Shown here piece by piece: positions 28,763 through 38,004 of a stretch of DNA of 64,000 nt (within the stretch, counting starts at the first letter, position 1; each line of letters begins with the position of its first letter). The position numbers and the translations under genes were made by a program. A model generated the notes under the pieces. The model saw only the letters and a list, made by a program, of their open reading frames with translations, did not search any database and was not told where the DNA came from. The stretch is taken from positions 54,288 through 118,287 of the forward strand of contig NC_020909.1 of assembly GCF_000155735.2 (NCBI RefSeq). Reading direction: 5' to 3'. Origin of the DNA: Octadecabacter arcticus 238 (GTDB lineage: Bacteria; Pseudomonadota; Alphaproteobacteria; Rhodobacterales; Rhodobacteraceae).

Positions 28763-29001
28763 ACATCCACCTGATCCAGCTGCCGCCCTATTGCCCACAC
28801 CTAAATCCAATTGAAAGGCTCTGGGCCGTGATGCACCAACACGTCACCCACAATCGAGCCTATCCCACGCAAAAGCTCTTTACCGAAGCCATTCTGAAGT
28901 TCTTGCGGAAAATTATCCCAGAGCAATGGCACAACTTCCGAAATCAGGTCACTGATAACTTCCACATCATTTCAGACCAAAATCTTCGGGTTTTGGAGTG
29001 A
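28763..29001 (+). pseudogene. IS630-family transposase, C-terminal fragment
   Basis: The plus frame reads HLIQLPPYCPHLNPIERLWA and continues to a natural stop at 29001. It resembles, but is not identical to, the fragment at 25788 (for example PTQKLFTEAILKFLRK against RTQKLFANAILKFFRE). It therefore comes from a second, related IS630 element in opposite orientation. It is truncated at its 5' side by the IS21 junction. Confidence 0.82.
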
Positions 29002-29019
29002 GTGGAGTATAATGTTTTT

Positions 29020-30624
29020 GTAACTCCCAAGGACCCCATCGGATATCGGGTTTTGTGTTGCCCTTGCGACGTTAGAGCCGAGCGATGATCTGTTGTGGTG
29101 ATAGGGTGAGTGTTTCGAGGATATTGCCCCCGTGTTTTCTGACCGTCGAGATGACGGATCTGATGTCAGCGAAGACCTGCGCGCCCTCGAGGGTGCGGAA
29201 AGTTCCCGAGATTTTCATGCGCAACTTCATCATGCGCAGGTCCCGTTCGGCCTGATTGTTGGTGAAGGGAACTGTGAAGTCCGTAAGGAACCTTAGGACG
29301 TCATCACGGTAGTCGCGCAAGCGGACCAGAAGGTTATGGCCTGGCCGCCTGGCTTTTCGGCCTCGCGCACCAGTGCGTCTAGCCAGTGGGTCTTGTCGCT
29401 CATGGAAGGCGAGGCCCTCGGTGAGGATCGCCATGTATTTGGTGAGGATGTCGTGGTGAACCGACGTGGGGAGTTCGGTCTCGCCTCGCCCCTGAGCCGC
29501 GCACTTGAGCTGATTGGCGCTGTTGAGCAGCACGCTCATCGCGCACGCCCACGGCTCCTTTTCGATTTCTTCGATGGCCTTGAGTTCCCGTAAATGATGC
29601 GCCCCGCACAGGGCGTGCGCGTCCACCCCACTCATATGGGCGTAATAGGACTTCCAGTGGTCATGAACAATTGTCCCGCCGGTCAGGAAGGATGGAACAG
29701 CACCGCGCTTGGCGCTGATGCGATAATGCGTGAAGGCGAGATCGCTGATTGAGTGCAGCCAGTGCAGCTTACCAGCAACACGAAGTCCGGTCTCATCCAG
29801 ATGCCGAACGCCGCCTTCATTGAGCCGGGCCAGAATGTGTTCGACGACGCCACCCAAGGTACGCGCTGTGCCGTTCACCCAGTTGGTCACGCTGGCCGCG
29901 CATAGGCTGGTGGCACCAAACAAATCACGCAGGAGTTGGCAGACCCGATCCTCGGGGATCAGCTGCTGAACATTGCAGTAGACCGCCGCCGCCCGAATGC
30001 GCTTACCGTATTGCACGTGTGTATTCACGCCATCGGGAAAGGTGGCTGTCGTCGTGGCTCGGCAATAGCCACAACAATAAATCGCTGCCTGATGCTCTGT
30101 GACCTCCAGACGTGGCACCGGTATGTCATAAACCTGACGCCTCTCCACCGCCTTGATCATCCCAGCCGTTAAGCCATGCTGACAGGTGCCACAGGCCTCA
30201 GCCTCATGTCGCTCCACAAAGTCAGGCGTTGCTGTCTGACGTAGGGTGTCGCCTCGGTGGCCAACTTAACCACCACTTTTCTTACCGGACTTACCACGCA
30301 GGCTACGCGGTACCGGCTTCTTCAACCCATCACTCGAAGGCGGCTTGCTGCTATTACTGCTGTTCTTGGTCAACTGACGCCGCAGATCCGCATTCTCTTG
30401 CGCCATGCTCGCCAACGCGGCTTCCAACTCGGCGATCCTGCGCAGAGCCGTGGCGAGGAGTTGTTCAAGAGCAGTAACTTGGTCCATTCCACCAATGATT
30501 CAGAGAAATCGTCACAGCGCCACGAAATTCAGACCACAACAGAAAATTCATGCGCCTAATGGCCAAGGAGACTCACATCAAAACTGACAAAAACCCGTTA
30601 TCGGCTGGGGTGCTTGGGAGTTAC
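29020..30624 (-). mobile_element. IS66-family element, copy 2 (1605 bp)
   Basis: The ends match copies 3 and 4. A perfect 8-bp target duplication ATGTTTTT lies at 29012-29019 and 30625-30632, showing a simple transposition. It landed between an IS630 end and the 3' end of the fliD-like gene, 23 bp from that gene's stop. Confidence 0.95.
29072..30487 (-). pseudogene. IS66 transposase, copy 2 (nonsense at codon 74)
   Basis: Apart from TAA in place of Gln74 (context GGT TAA) the 471-codon frame is complete, with the zinc-binding region, HLDETGLRV, HDHWKSYY and the canonical NNQAERDLRMMK. It shares both the stop and several silent and coding differences with copy 1 (CGYCRA, NTHVQYG), so copies 1 and 2 form one lineage. 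Because the element has a clean target duplication and still carries the shared stop, it probably moved with transposase supplied in trans or by recoding. Confidence 0.88.
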
Positions 30625-30647
30625 ATGTTTTTTAGCTAAGATTGAAG

Positions 30648-32339
30648 CTAGCGTCGCCAACCGTATTTTTTCTGGTTGCGACGCCTTTTGCTGCGATCCC
30701 GTTCAATGCTTGATACCCAAACGCCTATCCATAGTAGATACACCAAAAGTTCAGCGGCCTTTGGGGGCATGCTGCTCACCGCATTGGTTTGTGTTCCGTC
30801 TGTTGAAGCGAGAGGCTGGAAAAATATGGCTGAAACCAAAGAATTGGATTGCGCGGTATTATGTTCGAGTGCTTGCAAGTTAGCCTGTAATCCAGTGTCA
30901 ACAGAAGTCACTCTGCTATCAGAATTAAGAAAATAAGTTGCAAAATCGTTCAACTTATCGAGTAAGCTATGGCCGTAAGCGAGGTTTTCGATGGTTGGCT
31001 CGTTCGCATTCAGCACCACGAAGACCTCGTGAGTTTCATCGTTGAGTGATAAGATAGGGTGCCCTTGGGGAGCGAGCTGAACGGCTAGAGGCGAGCCGTT
31101 CAGCGTTGCAGTGACAGTGTCTCCCATAGGATTGTAAATTAGCGAATACATGAGACGGTTCATTGGGATTGCCTTGGCCTTGTCATGCTCCTGCAGTAAT
31201 GTATTCTGGCTTTTGGTCGCGCCAAAGATCGCCGCGATCATATTGCGCTCCTGTGCTGCCATCATTTCAAAACAGTCTTCATCGAAATCGATTGCGCCGG
31301 TTTCTGCGGCTTCTATACCAAGCGTAGCAGGCAAAACGGGGGTGCGTGCAAAGCCGTATATGGGTTGGGAAACAATTTTGCGCAGCCTGTGCAGCAGCGC
31401 CTGCGCAGCCAACCTCTCTGCTGGTGTCGGTAAATTAGCTGCGCTTTTGACACTATATGCAATCGATACAAGATGTTTGATCAGGGTATTAATTTCACGC
31501 ATTAACGCTGTCATACGGGTAAGCAAAGAGGCTATGGTCTCTTCGGATTGTAAATACGCCTGCCCAAGTTTAAGGGCAGTGACAACATAGCCTGGAACCA
31601 GACTTTCCATCCTATTTTCGGCAAAAGTGAGCTCCTTGCCATTCAGGTCGACGACAGTGTCCTGTGCCGCAATTTCGCGCATCGCAACAACAAGAGAACG
31701 GTTCCCAAATTTAGTGGATGACCAGAGCATTTGCTGTATTGCATCGACAGATGTAGGTTGTAGCGCTTGCGATGCACCAGGAAGGGTTTTGACGATAATT
31801 ACCAATCCATTTTCAGTCTGGACCAGAGAGGATTTCAGCCCAGAAATGTCGTTAAGGCTTTGGACAAATTTTTTGACTGTAACTTTGCCGCCGCTAATCG
31901 AGAGCGTCTGAGTCGTCTCGGTTGTGGCTACTTTCAGGGGGCTGACGATGTGGCACAAGGCGGTTTCAGGTTTCGTATTTTGTGTCAACCTGAACACAAT
32001 AATTTGGGGGTTAGCCAGTTGGCGTACAATGATGTCAGCTGAAAACGCCTTGGCATGCGACGGGGTTGTCACGCTGATCTCCACTGTACTTGGAGCGTTG
32101 CTCACAACCTTGAAATCCGTCCCAGACAAAGTACCCAGTGAGGACTTAAAGGCGCTTACTGCCATGAAGATTTTGGCCTTAAGCGAAATCACAACATCTA
32201 GACTGGCTGCAACTCGCTCGCCCTTGGCGAGGCTCTGGGAGCTGTGGAGTTTATCTATCTGTGGTGCCGCCCCTTCAGACCATATGTTAGGCTCAGATGG
32301 AGCGCCACTGTGAAGAAACAGGGACTTAATATTGATCAT
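30648..32339 (-). CDS. Highly divergent FliD-like protein with hydrophobic C-terminus
   Basis: This 563-residue protein aligns along its length, at low identity, with the FliD at 6684. Examples are LNDISGLKSSLVQTENGLVI against LNEIDGINASLLYTGTGYAL, SVDAIQQML against SIDAIKSVL, SQPIYGF against TQPITGF, and YGHSLLDKLNDF against YGQSLADQLQDY. The FliD C-terminal coiled coil is replaced by a hydrophobic stretch (about 528-545) and a strongly basic tail. No signal peptide is seen. The frame is open and starts at an ATG after AAGTGGG. It may be a membrane-anchored or repurposed cap, or a paralogue decaying without stops. IS66 copy 2 lies just after its stop. Confidence 0.7.
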   Translation of the reverse strand: MINIKSLFLHSGAPSEPNIWSEGAAPQIDKLHSSQSLAKGERVAASLDVVISLKAKIFMAVSAFKSSLGTLSGTDFKVVSNAPSTVEISVTTPSHAKAFSADIIVRQLANPQIIVFRLTQNTKPETALCHIVSPLKVATTETTQTLSISGGKVTVKKFVQSLNDISGLKSSLVQTENGLVIIVKTLPGASQALQPTSVDAIQQMLWSSTKFGNRSLVVAMREIAAQDTVVDLNGKELTFAENRMESLVPGYVVTALKLGQAYLQSEETIASLLTRMTALMREINTLIKHLVSIAYSVKSAANLPTPAERLAAQALLHRLRKIVSQPIYGFARTPVLPATLGIEAAETGAIDFDEDCFEMMAAQERNMIAAIFGATKSQNTLLQEHDKAKAIPMNRLMYSLIYNPMGDTVTATLNGSPLAVQLAPQGHPILSLNDETHEVFVVLNANEPTIENLAYGHSLLDKLNDFATYFLNSDSRVTSVDTGLQANLQALEHNTAQSNSLVSAIFFQPLASTDGTQTNAVSSMPPKAAELLVYLLWIGVWVSSIERDRSKRRRNQKKYGWRR

Positions 32340-32471
32340 AAAATGTTCCCACTTAACAAGTGTAACGTCTTACTGCTCAGATTATTTAATTTGAGACTGT
32401 TCGTCGTCAGGGTTTTTGGAACCAAAGGTGGCTTAAACTAAGAGAGTGTTTGGCTCATCTGGTTGGTTTCA

Positions 32472-32600
32472 TTATGCGGCGCGCTGGCGGTGATGCAAGC
32501 GGCGTGCTTCGAGTGTCTTTCGTTTGATCCTTTCCCTTTGTTTTAGAATGGCTTTGTCACGTCCGAAGTAGACGTCTGGAGTTATGCCCAAAAGTTGGTG
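32472..32600 (-). pseudogene. IS3/IS481-like (rve) transposase, C-terminal fragment
   Basis: The reverse frame reads ITPDVYFGRDKAILKQRERI and continues in Lys/Arg-rich sequence to a stop at 32472. This is the typical tail of integrase-core transposases (usually TPADVYFGR). Only about 40 codons remain, joined to an IS256 fragment. Confidence 0.6.
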
Positions 32601-32609
32601 ACGGCCTGA

Positions 32610-32745
32610 TTAAGCGGCTTTTTGAAGTTGCTTGATCCCGTCTTTGAACTCAACCCCTTGAATGACTTCGGGTAGGCGATTGGTGCCGCAGAGCTTTCGC
32701 CATTTCTTCTTGGCTGACATCATCAGCTTGAAGACCATGGCGAGT
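32610..32745 (-). pseudogene. IS256-family transposase, C-terminal fragment
   Basis: The reverse frame reads LAMVFKLMMSAKKKWRKLCG, then NRLPEVIQGVEFKDG and a stop at 32610. It is the conserved end of IS256/Mutator transposases. It is cut on its 5' side exactly at the IS5 terminus at 32746. Confidence 0.72.
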
Positions 32746-33884
32746 GGCCGTGTTGCATGGATCAGGTGCGGCGCGGAACGCGCCCTATCCGAGACGGAAT
32801 TCAGGCGGTGCGTTGGAAATTGGGACGGCCAAGTTCGGTCATCCGATTGAGTATGCGGACACCAATCTTGGTTTCTGTTTTCTGATGTTTGAACGAGCGT
32901 GCCTTGAGTTTGGGCCCGATCACGGTCTTCCAGCGACTCATTAGGGTTTCAGCCCGGCTGCGTTGATTGTAGCCGGAAGCCATCTGCCAGCCCATCCGCC
33001 CGCGGACTGAGATGTCGGCAATATGGCGATCGCGCACTGTCGGATCCTGTGCCGCGTTCGGGCTCAGTACTGCGTTTTTGGGAGGCGGGATCGTGACCTC
33101 GATTGTCGATCCAAATCGAGCGACAAGCAAGTCAGATGTGGGTTCTCCATCGTAAGCTCCATCCATTGCCTGGCAGGCAATTGCGAAGCAAATGCCGAGA
33201 GGGGGCGAGAAACAGATCAACAGGGCTGTCGACTTGATCCAACAGGTCCGGTAGCGCTGTCGGATCGCCGACCTCATCCGTGGTCAACTCGGAACAGACG
33301 ATCTCGCCACTGACAAGATCAAGGCCGAGGTGGAGCTTGCGCCAAGAGCGCCGTTTGCCCTTGGTTTTATGCTTCTCTTCTAACCACTCACCTTCCCCGA
33401 AGATTTTGAGGCCGGTACTGTCAACCGCCAGGTGGATCGTGGCTCGGCTGTTTTCTCGGGGCGCCGTTTGTAATATCAGCCCGTTACTCCGACGCGATAG
33501 TGTGGAAAAGTCCGGTACCGCGATCTCAGCTCCCAGCAGCCTCGCAATGGAGCGCATCAAGCCCTGAGTTTGACGCAGCGGTTGCTTGAAAACCATACCC
33601 AACGTCAAGCACAGCTCAATTGCCAGATTGGAGTAGCGCCGCTGACCACCCCGCGTCGTTCGACGCGCGGCTGACCACAAACCAATTGCGTCTTCGCTGA
33701 TCCAAACCGTCAGGTCACCGCGCCGCCGCAAACCTTCATTGTACTCAGCCCAGTTGGTCACCCGCTGCTTTTGTTTCGGGATCTTGTCACGGCGACCGGC
33801 ATTGAACTTGTGCGGCATTTACAGCATCCTACTGAGAACGGAACGCCTCACTATCAAACCACGCGGGATCTATGCAACAACGCC
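32746..33884 (-). mobile_element. IS5-family element (IS903-like), copy A (1139 bp)
   Basis: The inverted ends are GGCCGTGTTGCATGGATC (32746) and GGCGTTGTTGCATAGATC (inverse, ending 33884). The flanks show no matching target duplication: the left flank is an IS256 fragment and the right flank is a rep gene. The present junctions therefore probably arose by recombination. Confidence 0.88.
32801..33818 (-). pseudogene. IS5-family transposase, copy A, disrupted by a 40-bp insertion
   Basis: The N-terminus MPHKFNAGRRDKIPKQKQRV and the DDE core (IHLAVDSTGLKIFGEGEW) are normal. After DSPVDLFLA about 40 extra bases shift the frame; the expected continuation DGAYDGEPTSDLL appears in another frame and runs to 32801. 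The insertion contains the palindrome ATTGCCTGCCAGGCAAT. Copy B has the identical lesion, so both descend from one defective element. Confidence 0.85.
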
Positions 33885-34659
33885 CCTTGGAGTGATCCTG
33901 TTCACGCTTTACCTTGGTCAGGTCCTCTTTGACTTTCCAAGCGATCTCGACCTCTGCCACCGTGCGCCCGATCTTGTGATAGGTCGCCGTCAGGTGCAGC
34001 CGGGTCAGGTCGCTGTTGATCTCGACAATCGCGGGTAACAATACGTCTTTTTTAAGGTCTGCAAAGCGCTTCACCTTTCCTTCGGCTATGCCAAGAACGG
34101 CCCGCAACTCTGGCACGGTTAGGCGCTTACTAGTGACGTGCTTGAGGTTAGTCAGGCTGCTGATGTACTGGAACAGAAGCACGGAATACTTGCTGCCCAG
34201 ATGGAACACTGCCTGCCTATCCAAAATGGCCCAATGATTGGATTCACTAGCCATGCGACGGAACATGGACCCGAACGTCCACGTGATGAGTGTATCGCCA
34301 CTGACCTCATGGCGATAATCAACAACCGCCTCATCCAGAAAGCCGCCGATCACTGTCCGCATTTTTGTAGGATCGTCCGTGGTCAGGGTCGCAGCCCGCA
34401 ATTCCTGAAACAACGGTACGACTGTTTGCCGCGTGTGGTTTTGTAAGCCCGTAATCTTCTTCAGGTCAGAAAGCCGTATCTCGTGGCGCACATCAGCAGC
34501 CATACGCCCGCCCGCTGTTCCGATCATCAAGTGCATCAACTTGAGCGCTTTCAGACTTGGAACGTGTTGCATGTAAACGCCCTGCGCAACTTCGGCTGGC
34601 AGGACGGTTTTAGTCTGGTCATAGGCGCGATCAGCGGCCACTTCGATTGTTTTTCCCAT
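33829..34659 (-). CDS. Rep_3/RepB-type plasmid replication initiator, C-terminus cut by IS5
   Basis: The frame starts MGKTIEVAADRAYDQTKTVL and continues with two winged-helix-like segments (RLSDLKKITGLQNHTRQTVV; KYSVLLFQYISSLTNLKHVT, then LTVPELRAVLGI), as in Rep_3 initiators. Native sequence ends at 33884, where IS5 copy A begins; the last 18 or so codons read into the IS. Loss of the tail may or may not inactivate it. A near-identical N-terminus is at 42187-42274, also cut by an IS5. No iteron array is obvious upstream. Confidence 0.78.
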   Translation of the reverse strand: MGKTIEVAADRAYDQTKTVLPAEVAQGVYMQHVPSLKALKLMHLMIGTAGGRMAADVRHEIRLSDLKKITGLQNHTRQTVVPLFQELRAATLTTDDPTKMRTVIGGFLDEAVVDYRHEVSGDTLITWTFGSMFRRMASESNHWAILDRQAVFHLGSKYSVLLFQYISSLTNLKHVTSKRLTVPELRAVLGIAEGKVKRFADLKKDVLLPAIVEINSDLTRLHLTATYHKIGRTVAEVEIAWKVKEDLTKVKREQDHSKGRCCIDPAWFDSEAFRSQ

Positions 34660-35325
34660 AGGTGTTTTTTAGGTGGACTTTTCCACCTTGTAAATCCGCG
34701 ATTTAGTCCCGATCCCACTTATAGCCGCGCAATCCATTGAAAATAAAAGACGAATTCCCCCTGAACTTATAGAAAAAGAAAGGCGCTACGCGCTTTTTGG
34801 TAAAAATTTGGGGTGGTTTTGGTGCTTGTTGATACGTTTTGCCCCCGACAGAGGGTGCGCCTCCGGCGCTGATCACGGCAACGGTCGGGAATTTGCAGGG
34901 ATTGAATAGGGCCCGTTTTCTGCCCGTGGTGGCAGATCCAGAAGACTAAAAACCCCCACTCCGGGCGGATCAAAAACACAGTATGGAGCCAAAATTGCAT
35001 TTTTGGTAGACATTACGCATATCCTGCAACTCAAACACCCCTCCCCAGAGCTGCTTCAGTTCCAGCTGAGTGCAGGATGCACCCTGCGCCTCGTTCCTGG
35101 TCTTTTGATCCCCGACCCGCCTTCAGGCTTCTACGGCGCTCTCAGCGGCTCCTGTGGCCTTGAGGGTGTCAGGCTAAGACCTCAGCGGACAAGAAGGGTT
35201 GGTGATCTGTCTGGGCCGCGTTCGGAAGGCGTGTCATACCAGCGGCCAGAATATCTGACTCATTTATTTGGTTTTAAGTTTTGGTAAACTCTGAATCAAT
35301 AACCTCCATAGATTGGGAGGTGCTC
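34660..35325. other. Non-coding stretch upstream of rep (possible origin region)
   Basis: No convincing gene is present. Next to the rep start is an inverted repeat AGGTGGA/TCCACCT (about 34670-34690), which could be a rep operator. AT-rich DNA and a terminator-like hairpin follow. From 35030 to 35250 the DNA is GC-richer with no open frame matching a family. The IS630 remnant begins near 35270. Confidence 0.5.
34779..34798 (+). terminator. Terminator-like hairpin upstream of the rep gene
   Basis: AAAGGCGC, loop TAC, GCGCTTTTT forms a hairpin with a T-run. The same 20-odd bases recur at 42404-42423 upstream of the second rep fragment, so it belongs to the shared replicon backbone. Confidence 0.65.
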
Positions 35326-35998
35326 ATGGGTGGAGCCATAAAAATTACGCGCACGGATATGTCTGCGAAAGATTTGCGCCGTGCGGCAAAGCGAACCAAG
35401 GATGGGCGGGTTGTACGGCGACTACTGGCCATAGCGCTGGTGCTTGATGGGGTGGATCGTGAAACGGCTGCCCGCAGCAGTGGTATGGATCGACAAACAC
35501 TTCGGGATTGGGCGCATCGCTTTAACGCAGAAGGCATTGAGGGGTTATCGGATCGGAATGGCAAGGGGGCAAAACCACGGTTGTCGCCCAAGCAACAGGC
35601 GCAATTTGTGGCGTGGGTGGAGGCCGGGCCCGACCCAGTAAAAGATGGCGTAGTACGATGGCGTTGTGTCGACTTGCAGGCTCGTGTTGAAGAGGAGTTC
35701 GACGTGAAACTGCATGTGCGTACAATTGGGAAATATCTAACCAAGCATGGCTTTCGCCGCCTGTCTGTGCGTCCAGAGCATCCGAAAACTGATCGCGAAG
35801 CGCAGCAGACTTTTAAAAAAACTTTGCGAGCCTCGTAAACGATACTCTGCCAGAACATGCAAAGGGGAAGCCTCTTGAGGTATGGTTCCAAGATGAAGCC
35901 CGCGTTGGACAACAGGGGACACTCACCCGTAAATGGGCCAAGCGTGGAACTCGCCCGCGCGCACCCCGTGATATACGCTTCAAATGGAGTTATATCTT
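35326..35998 (+). pseudogene. IS630-family transposase, 5' part, with A7 frameshift site, cut by IS1595
   Basis: OrfA (35326-35838) is the winged-helix part (RETAARSSGMDRQTLRDWAH). At a TTTTAAAAAAAC run near 35815 the zero frame ends a few codons later. A -1 shift continues as NFASLVNDTLPEHAKGKPLE, then VWFQDEARVGQQGTLTRKWA, the usual IS630 catalytic region. This looks like programmed -1 frameshifting, known in this family. The gene is interrupted at 35998 by IS1595 and resumes after it as YIFGAAV before ending near 37070. GGGAGG precedes the ATG. Confidence 0.8.
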
Positions 35999-37042
35999 GG
36001 CTCAATTCGCATTAGCTATGCACTCCCCAATGATATAGAACAAAAAGTGAACGCAGGAGGCGCGCATGGACCATCACGACTATCTGGCCTGGCTATCTGA
36101 GATTGATGATCTGTCCTCGTACCAGCGGATTGCAACGGTTCGGTTGCTGGCTGGTCAGCCGTCGCTGGAAGCCGTGATCGGACTGTTGGAGGAGCGGATC
36201 GGGACGGCACGAAACTGTCCGCATTGTGCGGCGGGCGGGGCTGTGATCCGAGGCCGCTCTAACGGGCTGAAGCGGTATTTTTGCAAGATCTGCAGCAAAA
36301 CCTTCAACGCCCTAACTGGGACGCCGTTAGCTCGGCTGCGACACAAAGATTGCTGGACAGAATTTGCTGGGTCATTAAGCGATGGCGACACGGTGAAGAC
36401 CTCGGCGGCGCGCTGCGGGGTGGCCAGCAGCACGGCTTTTCGCTGGCGTCACCGCTTCCTGCGGGCTGTGACGGCTGGCGCGATCAAACTGCGCGGTATC
36501 GTCGAGGCCGATGAGACGTTTGTCTTGAGCAGTCGTAAAGGCGAACGGAACCTCGATCGCAAGGCCCGCAGGCGCGGCGGCAAGGCGTCCAAACGGGGGG
36601 TATCGCATGAGCAAGTTCCAGTTTTGGTGGCCGCCGACCGCTCCGGCGCGACCGTCAGCGCCATATTGCCGGCGGTGTCTGCCGCTCATTTGCAAGCGGT
36701 TTTGCAGCCAGTTCTTGACCAGGACGCCCTGCTGGTCACTGACGGCTGCACCAGTTATCCGCCCTGCGCCGCCGCGATGGGCATCAGCCATGAGGCGCTC
36801 AACCAAACCGCTGGCGAGCGCGTCCGGGGAGAACTGCACATCCAGACCGTCAACAGCCGCCATGAGCGGCTCAAGTCCTTTCTTCGTCGCCATCGTGGCG
36901 TCGCCACCAAGTATCTCGACAGCTATCTCAGATGGTTTCATCTCGCAGTGCTTCCAAGGCAGCCAACACCACGCGCAGTCCTCGCCGCAGCAGCAGGTAT
37001 CCTGCCGGTTAGACCATGTGCATAGCTAATGCGAATTGAGCC
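35999..37042 (+). mobile_element. IS1595-family element, copy A (1044 bp)
   Basis: The ends GGCTCAATTCGCATTAGCTA (35999) and its inverse (ending 37042) are perfect over 20 bases. An 8-bp target duplication TATATCTT lies at 35991-35998 and 37043-37050. The target is the IS630 gene. The element is complete. Confidence 0.93.
36066..37025 (+). CDS. IS1595-family transposase
   Basis: The 319-residue protein has an N-terminal zinc ribbon (CPHC ... CKIC at about residues 47-76). The IS1595 DDE/N core follows: IVEADETFVLSSRKGERN, LLVTDGCTSYPPCAAA and LHIQTVNSRHERLKSFLRRH. The frame is intact, and with intact ends the element may be mobile. The ATG follows GGAGG closely. Confidence 0.9.
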   Translation: MDHHDYLAWLSEIDDLSSYQRIATVRLLAGQPSLEAVIGLLEERIGTARNCPHCAAGGAVIRGRSNGLKRYFCKICSKTFNALTGTPLARLRHKDCWTEFAGSLSDGDTVKTSAARCGVASSTAFRWRHRFLRAVTAGAIKLRGIVEADETFVLSSRKGERNLDRKARRRGGKASKRGVSHEQVPVLVAADRSGATVSAILPAVSAAHLQAVLQPVLDQDALLVTDGCTSYPPCAAAMGISHEALNQTAGERVRGELHIQTVNSRHERLKSFLRRHRGVATKYLDSYLRWFHLAVLPRQPTPRAVLAAAAGILPVRPCA

Positions 37043-37092
37043 TATATCTTTGGTGCCGCCGTTTATTGAACGTCGTAGAGGGTTGAAATAGG

Positions 37093-37126
37093 CACTCCTG
37101 TTCGTTACATGTAACGAATAGGAGTG
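37093..37126 (+). promoter_or_regulatory. Palindromic operator of the MazEF-type pair
   Basis: CACTCCT-G-TTCGTTACAT is followed directly by its inverse ATGTAACGAA-T-AGGAGTG, a 34-bp palindrome with one mismatch per arm. It ends 4 bases before the antitoxin ATG and contains its ribosome-binding site (AGGAGTG). It is the likely site of autorepression. Confidence 0.85.
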
Positions 37127-37130
37127 TACC

Positions 37131-37349
37131 ATGCCAACACCTGTTTCAGAACGTGTCCAGAAGCGCCGCGATACCCTGCGGGCCGCTGGACTTCGCCCCG
37201 TGCAAATTTGGGTGCCTGATACCCGCCGCCCTGGCTTCGCCGCAGAGTGCCGCCGACAAGCCGCTCTAGTGGCACAGGCAGACCAGCTCGACACTGGGCT
37301 TTCAGACTTCATGGATGCCGCTCTTGCTGACTTGGACGAATGGAAGTGA
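37131..37349 (+). CDS. Antitoxin, DUF3018/MazE-like
   Basis: The 72-residue protein has a helical N-terminus (SERVQKRRDTLRAAGLRPVQ), then WVPDTRRPGFAAECRRQAAL, as in the small antitoxins (DUF3018) paired with PemK/MazF toxins. It would bind the palindrome just upstream and neutralise the toxin. Its last codons overlap the toxin start by 10 bp, so translation is coupled. Confidence 0.85.
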   Translation: MPTPVSERVQKRRDTLRAAGLRPVQIWVPDTRRPGFAAECRRQAALVAQADQLDTGLSDFMDAALADLDEWK

Positions 37350-37672
37350 AGCGCGGTGATCTGGTGACTGTTGCTTTGCAAGGCGACTATGGAAAACCGC
37401 GCCCGGCGCTTGTCATTCAGGCTGACCAGTTTGCTGATCTGGGGTCGGTTGTGATTCTGCCGATCACATCCACGCTGATCGATGCACCGCTCTTGCGCCC
37501 CACTGTAGAGCCGTCGCCAGACAACGGCTTGCGAAAGGCGTCACAGATCATGCTGGACAAACCAATGACGGTGAAGACCGACAAGATAGGGGCAGCTTTT
37601 GGCCACCTCGATGACGCATCAATGGTCAGCGTGAACAGATCGCTGGCGCTGGTTTTGGGGTTGGCCGGATAG
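37340..37672 (+). CDS. MazF/PemK-family endoribonuclease toxin
   Basis: The 110-residue protein has the MazF fold signature at its start (KRGDLVTVALQGDYGKPRPA, then LVIQADQF). IVLPITST-type strands are seen in VVILPITSTLIDAPLL, and KASQIMLDKPMTVKTDKIG follows. It cleaves RNA when free of antitoxin. The pair sits between IS remnants and plasmid genes, consistent with plasmid maintenance. Confidence 0.9.
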   Translation: MEVKRGDLVTVALQGDYGKPRPALVIQADQFADLGSVVILPITSTLIDAPLLRPTVEPSPDNGLRKASQIMLDKPMTVKTDKIGAAFGHLDDASMVSVNRSLALVLGLAG

Positions 37673-37692
37673 GTCGCTCAAAACCAGCGTTT

Positions 37693-38004
37693 TTAGATCG
37701 CAAAGTCGTCTAGCGATTTCCCTGCTGAGAGCCCATCCTTGATCCAATTTGGCTGTCTACCACGCCCATTCCAGGTGAGCGATGAATCTTCTGGATGCTT
37801 ATACTTGGCGGGCGAAGCAACTTTAGCTTTTTTACTACCCATAAGATCCGCCAGCTTATATCCATGCTTCTGCGCAACTTCCTCTAACTCTGCAATCGCG
37901 TCTGCACGCTTACGATCTTCAAAGCTTGCTATCGCTTTAGCTGCATCTTTTTGCAATTTATTCAGTTCTTCGATGGACAGTTTTTCCAAGTCAGTGATCG
38001 CCAT
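37693..38004 (-). CDS. H-NS family nucleoid protein (HvrA-like)
   Basis: The 103-residue protein has an N-terminal coiled coil for oligomerisation (LSIEELNKLQKDAAKAIASF). The C-terminal DNA-binding motif TWNGRGRQPNWIKDGL corresponds to the AT-hook-like core of H-NS. It converges on the mazF-like gene. H-NS relatives on plasmids commonly silence AT-rich foreign DNA. Confidence 0.9.
   Translation of the reverse strand: MAITDLEKLSIEELNKLQKDAAKAIASFEDRKRADAIAELEEVAQKHGYKLADLMGSKKAKVASPAKYKHPEDSSLTWNGRGRQPNWIKDGLSAGKSLDDFAI

Noticed and set aside
34767..35000. Minus-strand 77-codon frame upstream of rep
   Set aside because: Low-complexity, no ribosome-binding site and no recognisable domain; likely chance in the origin region.
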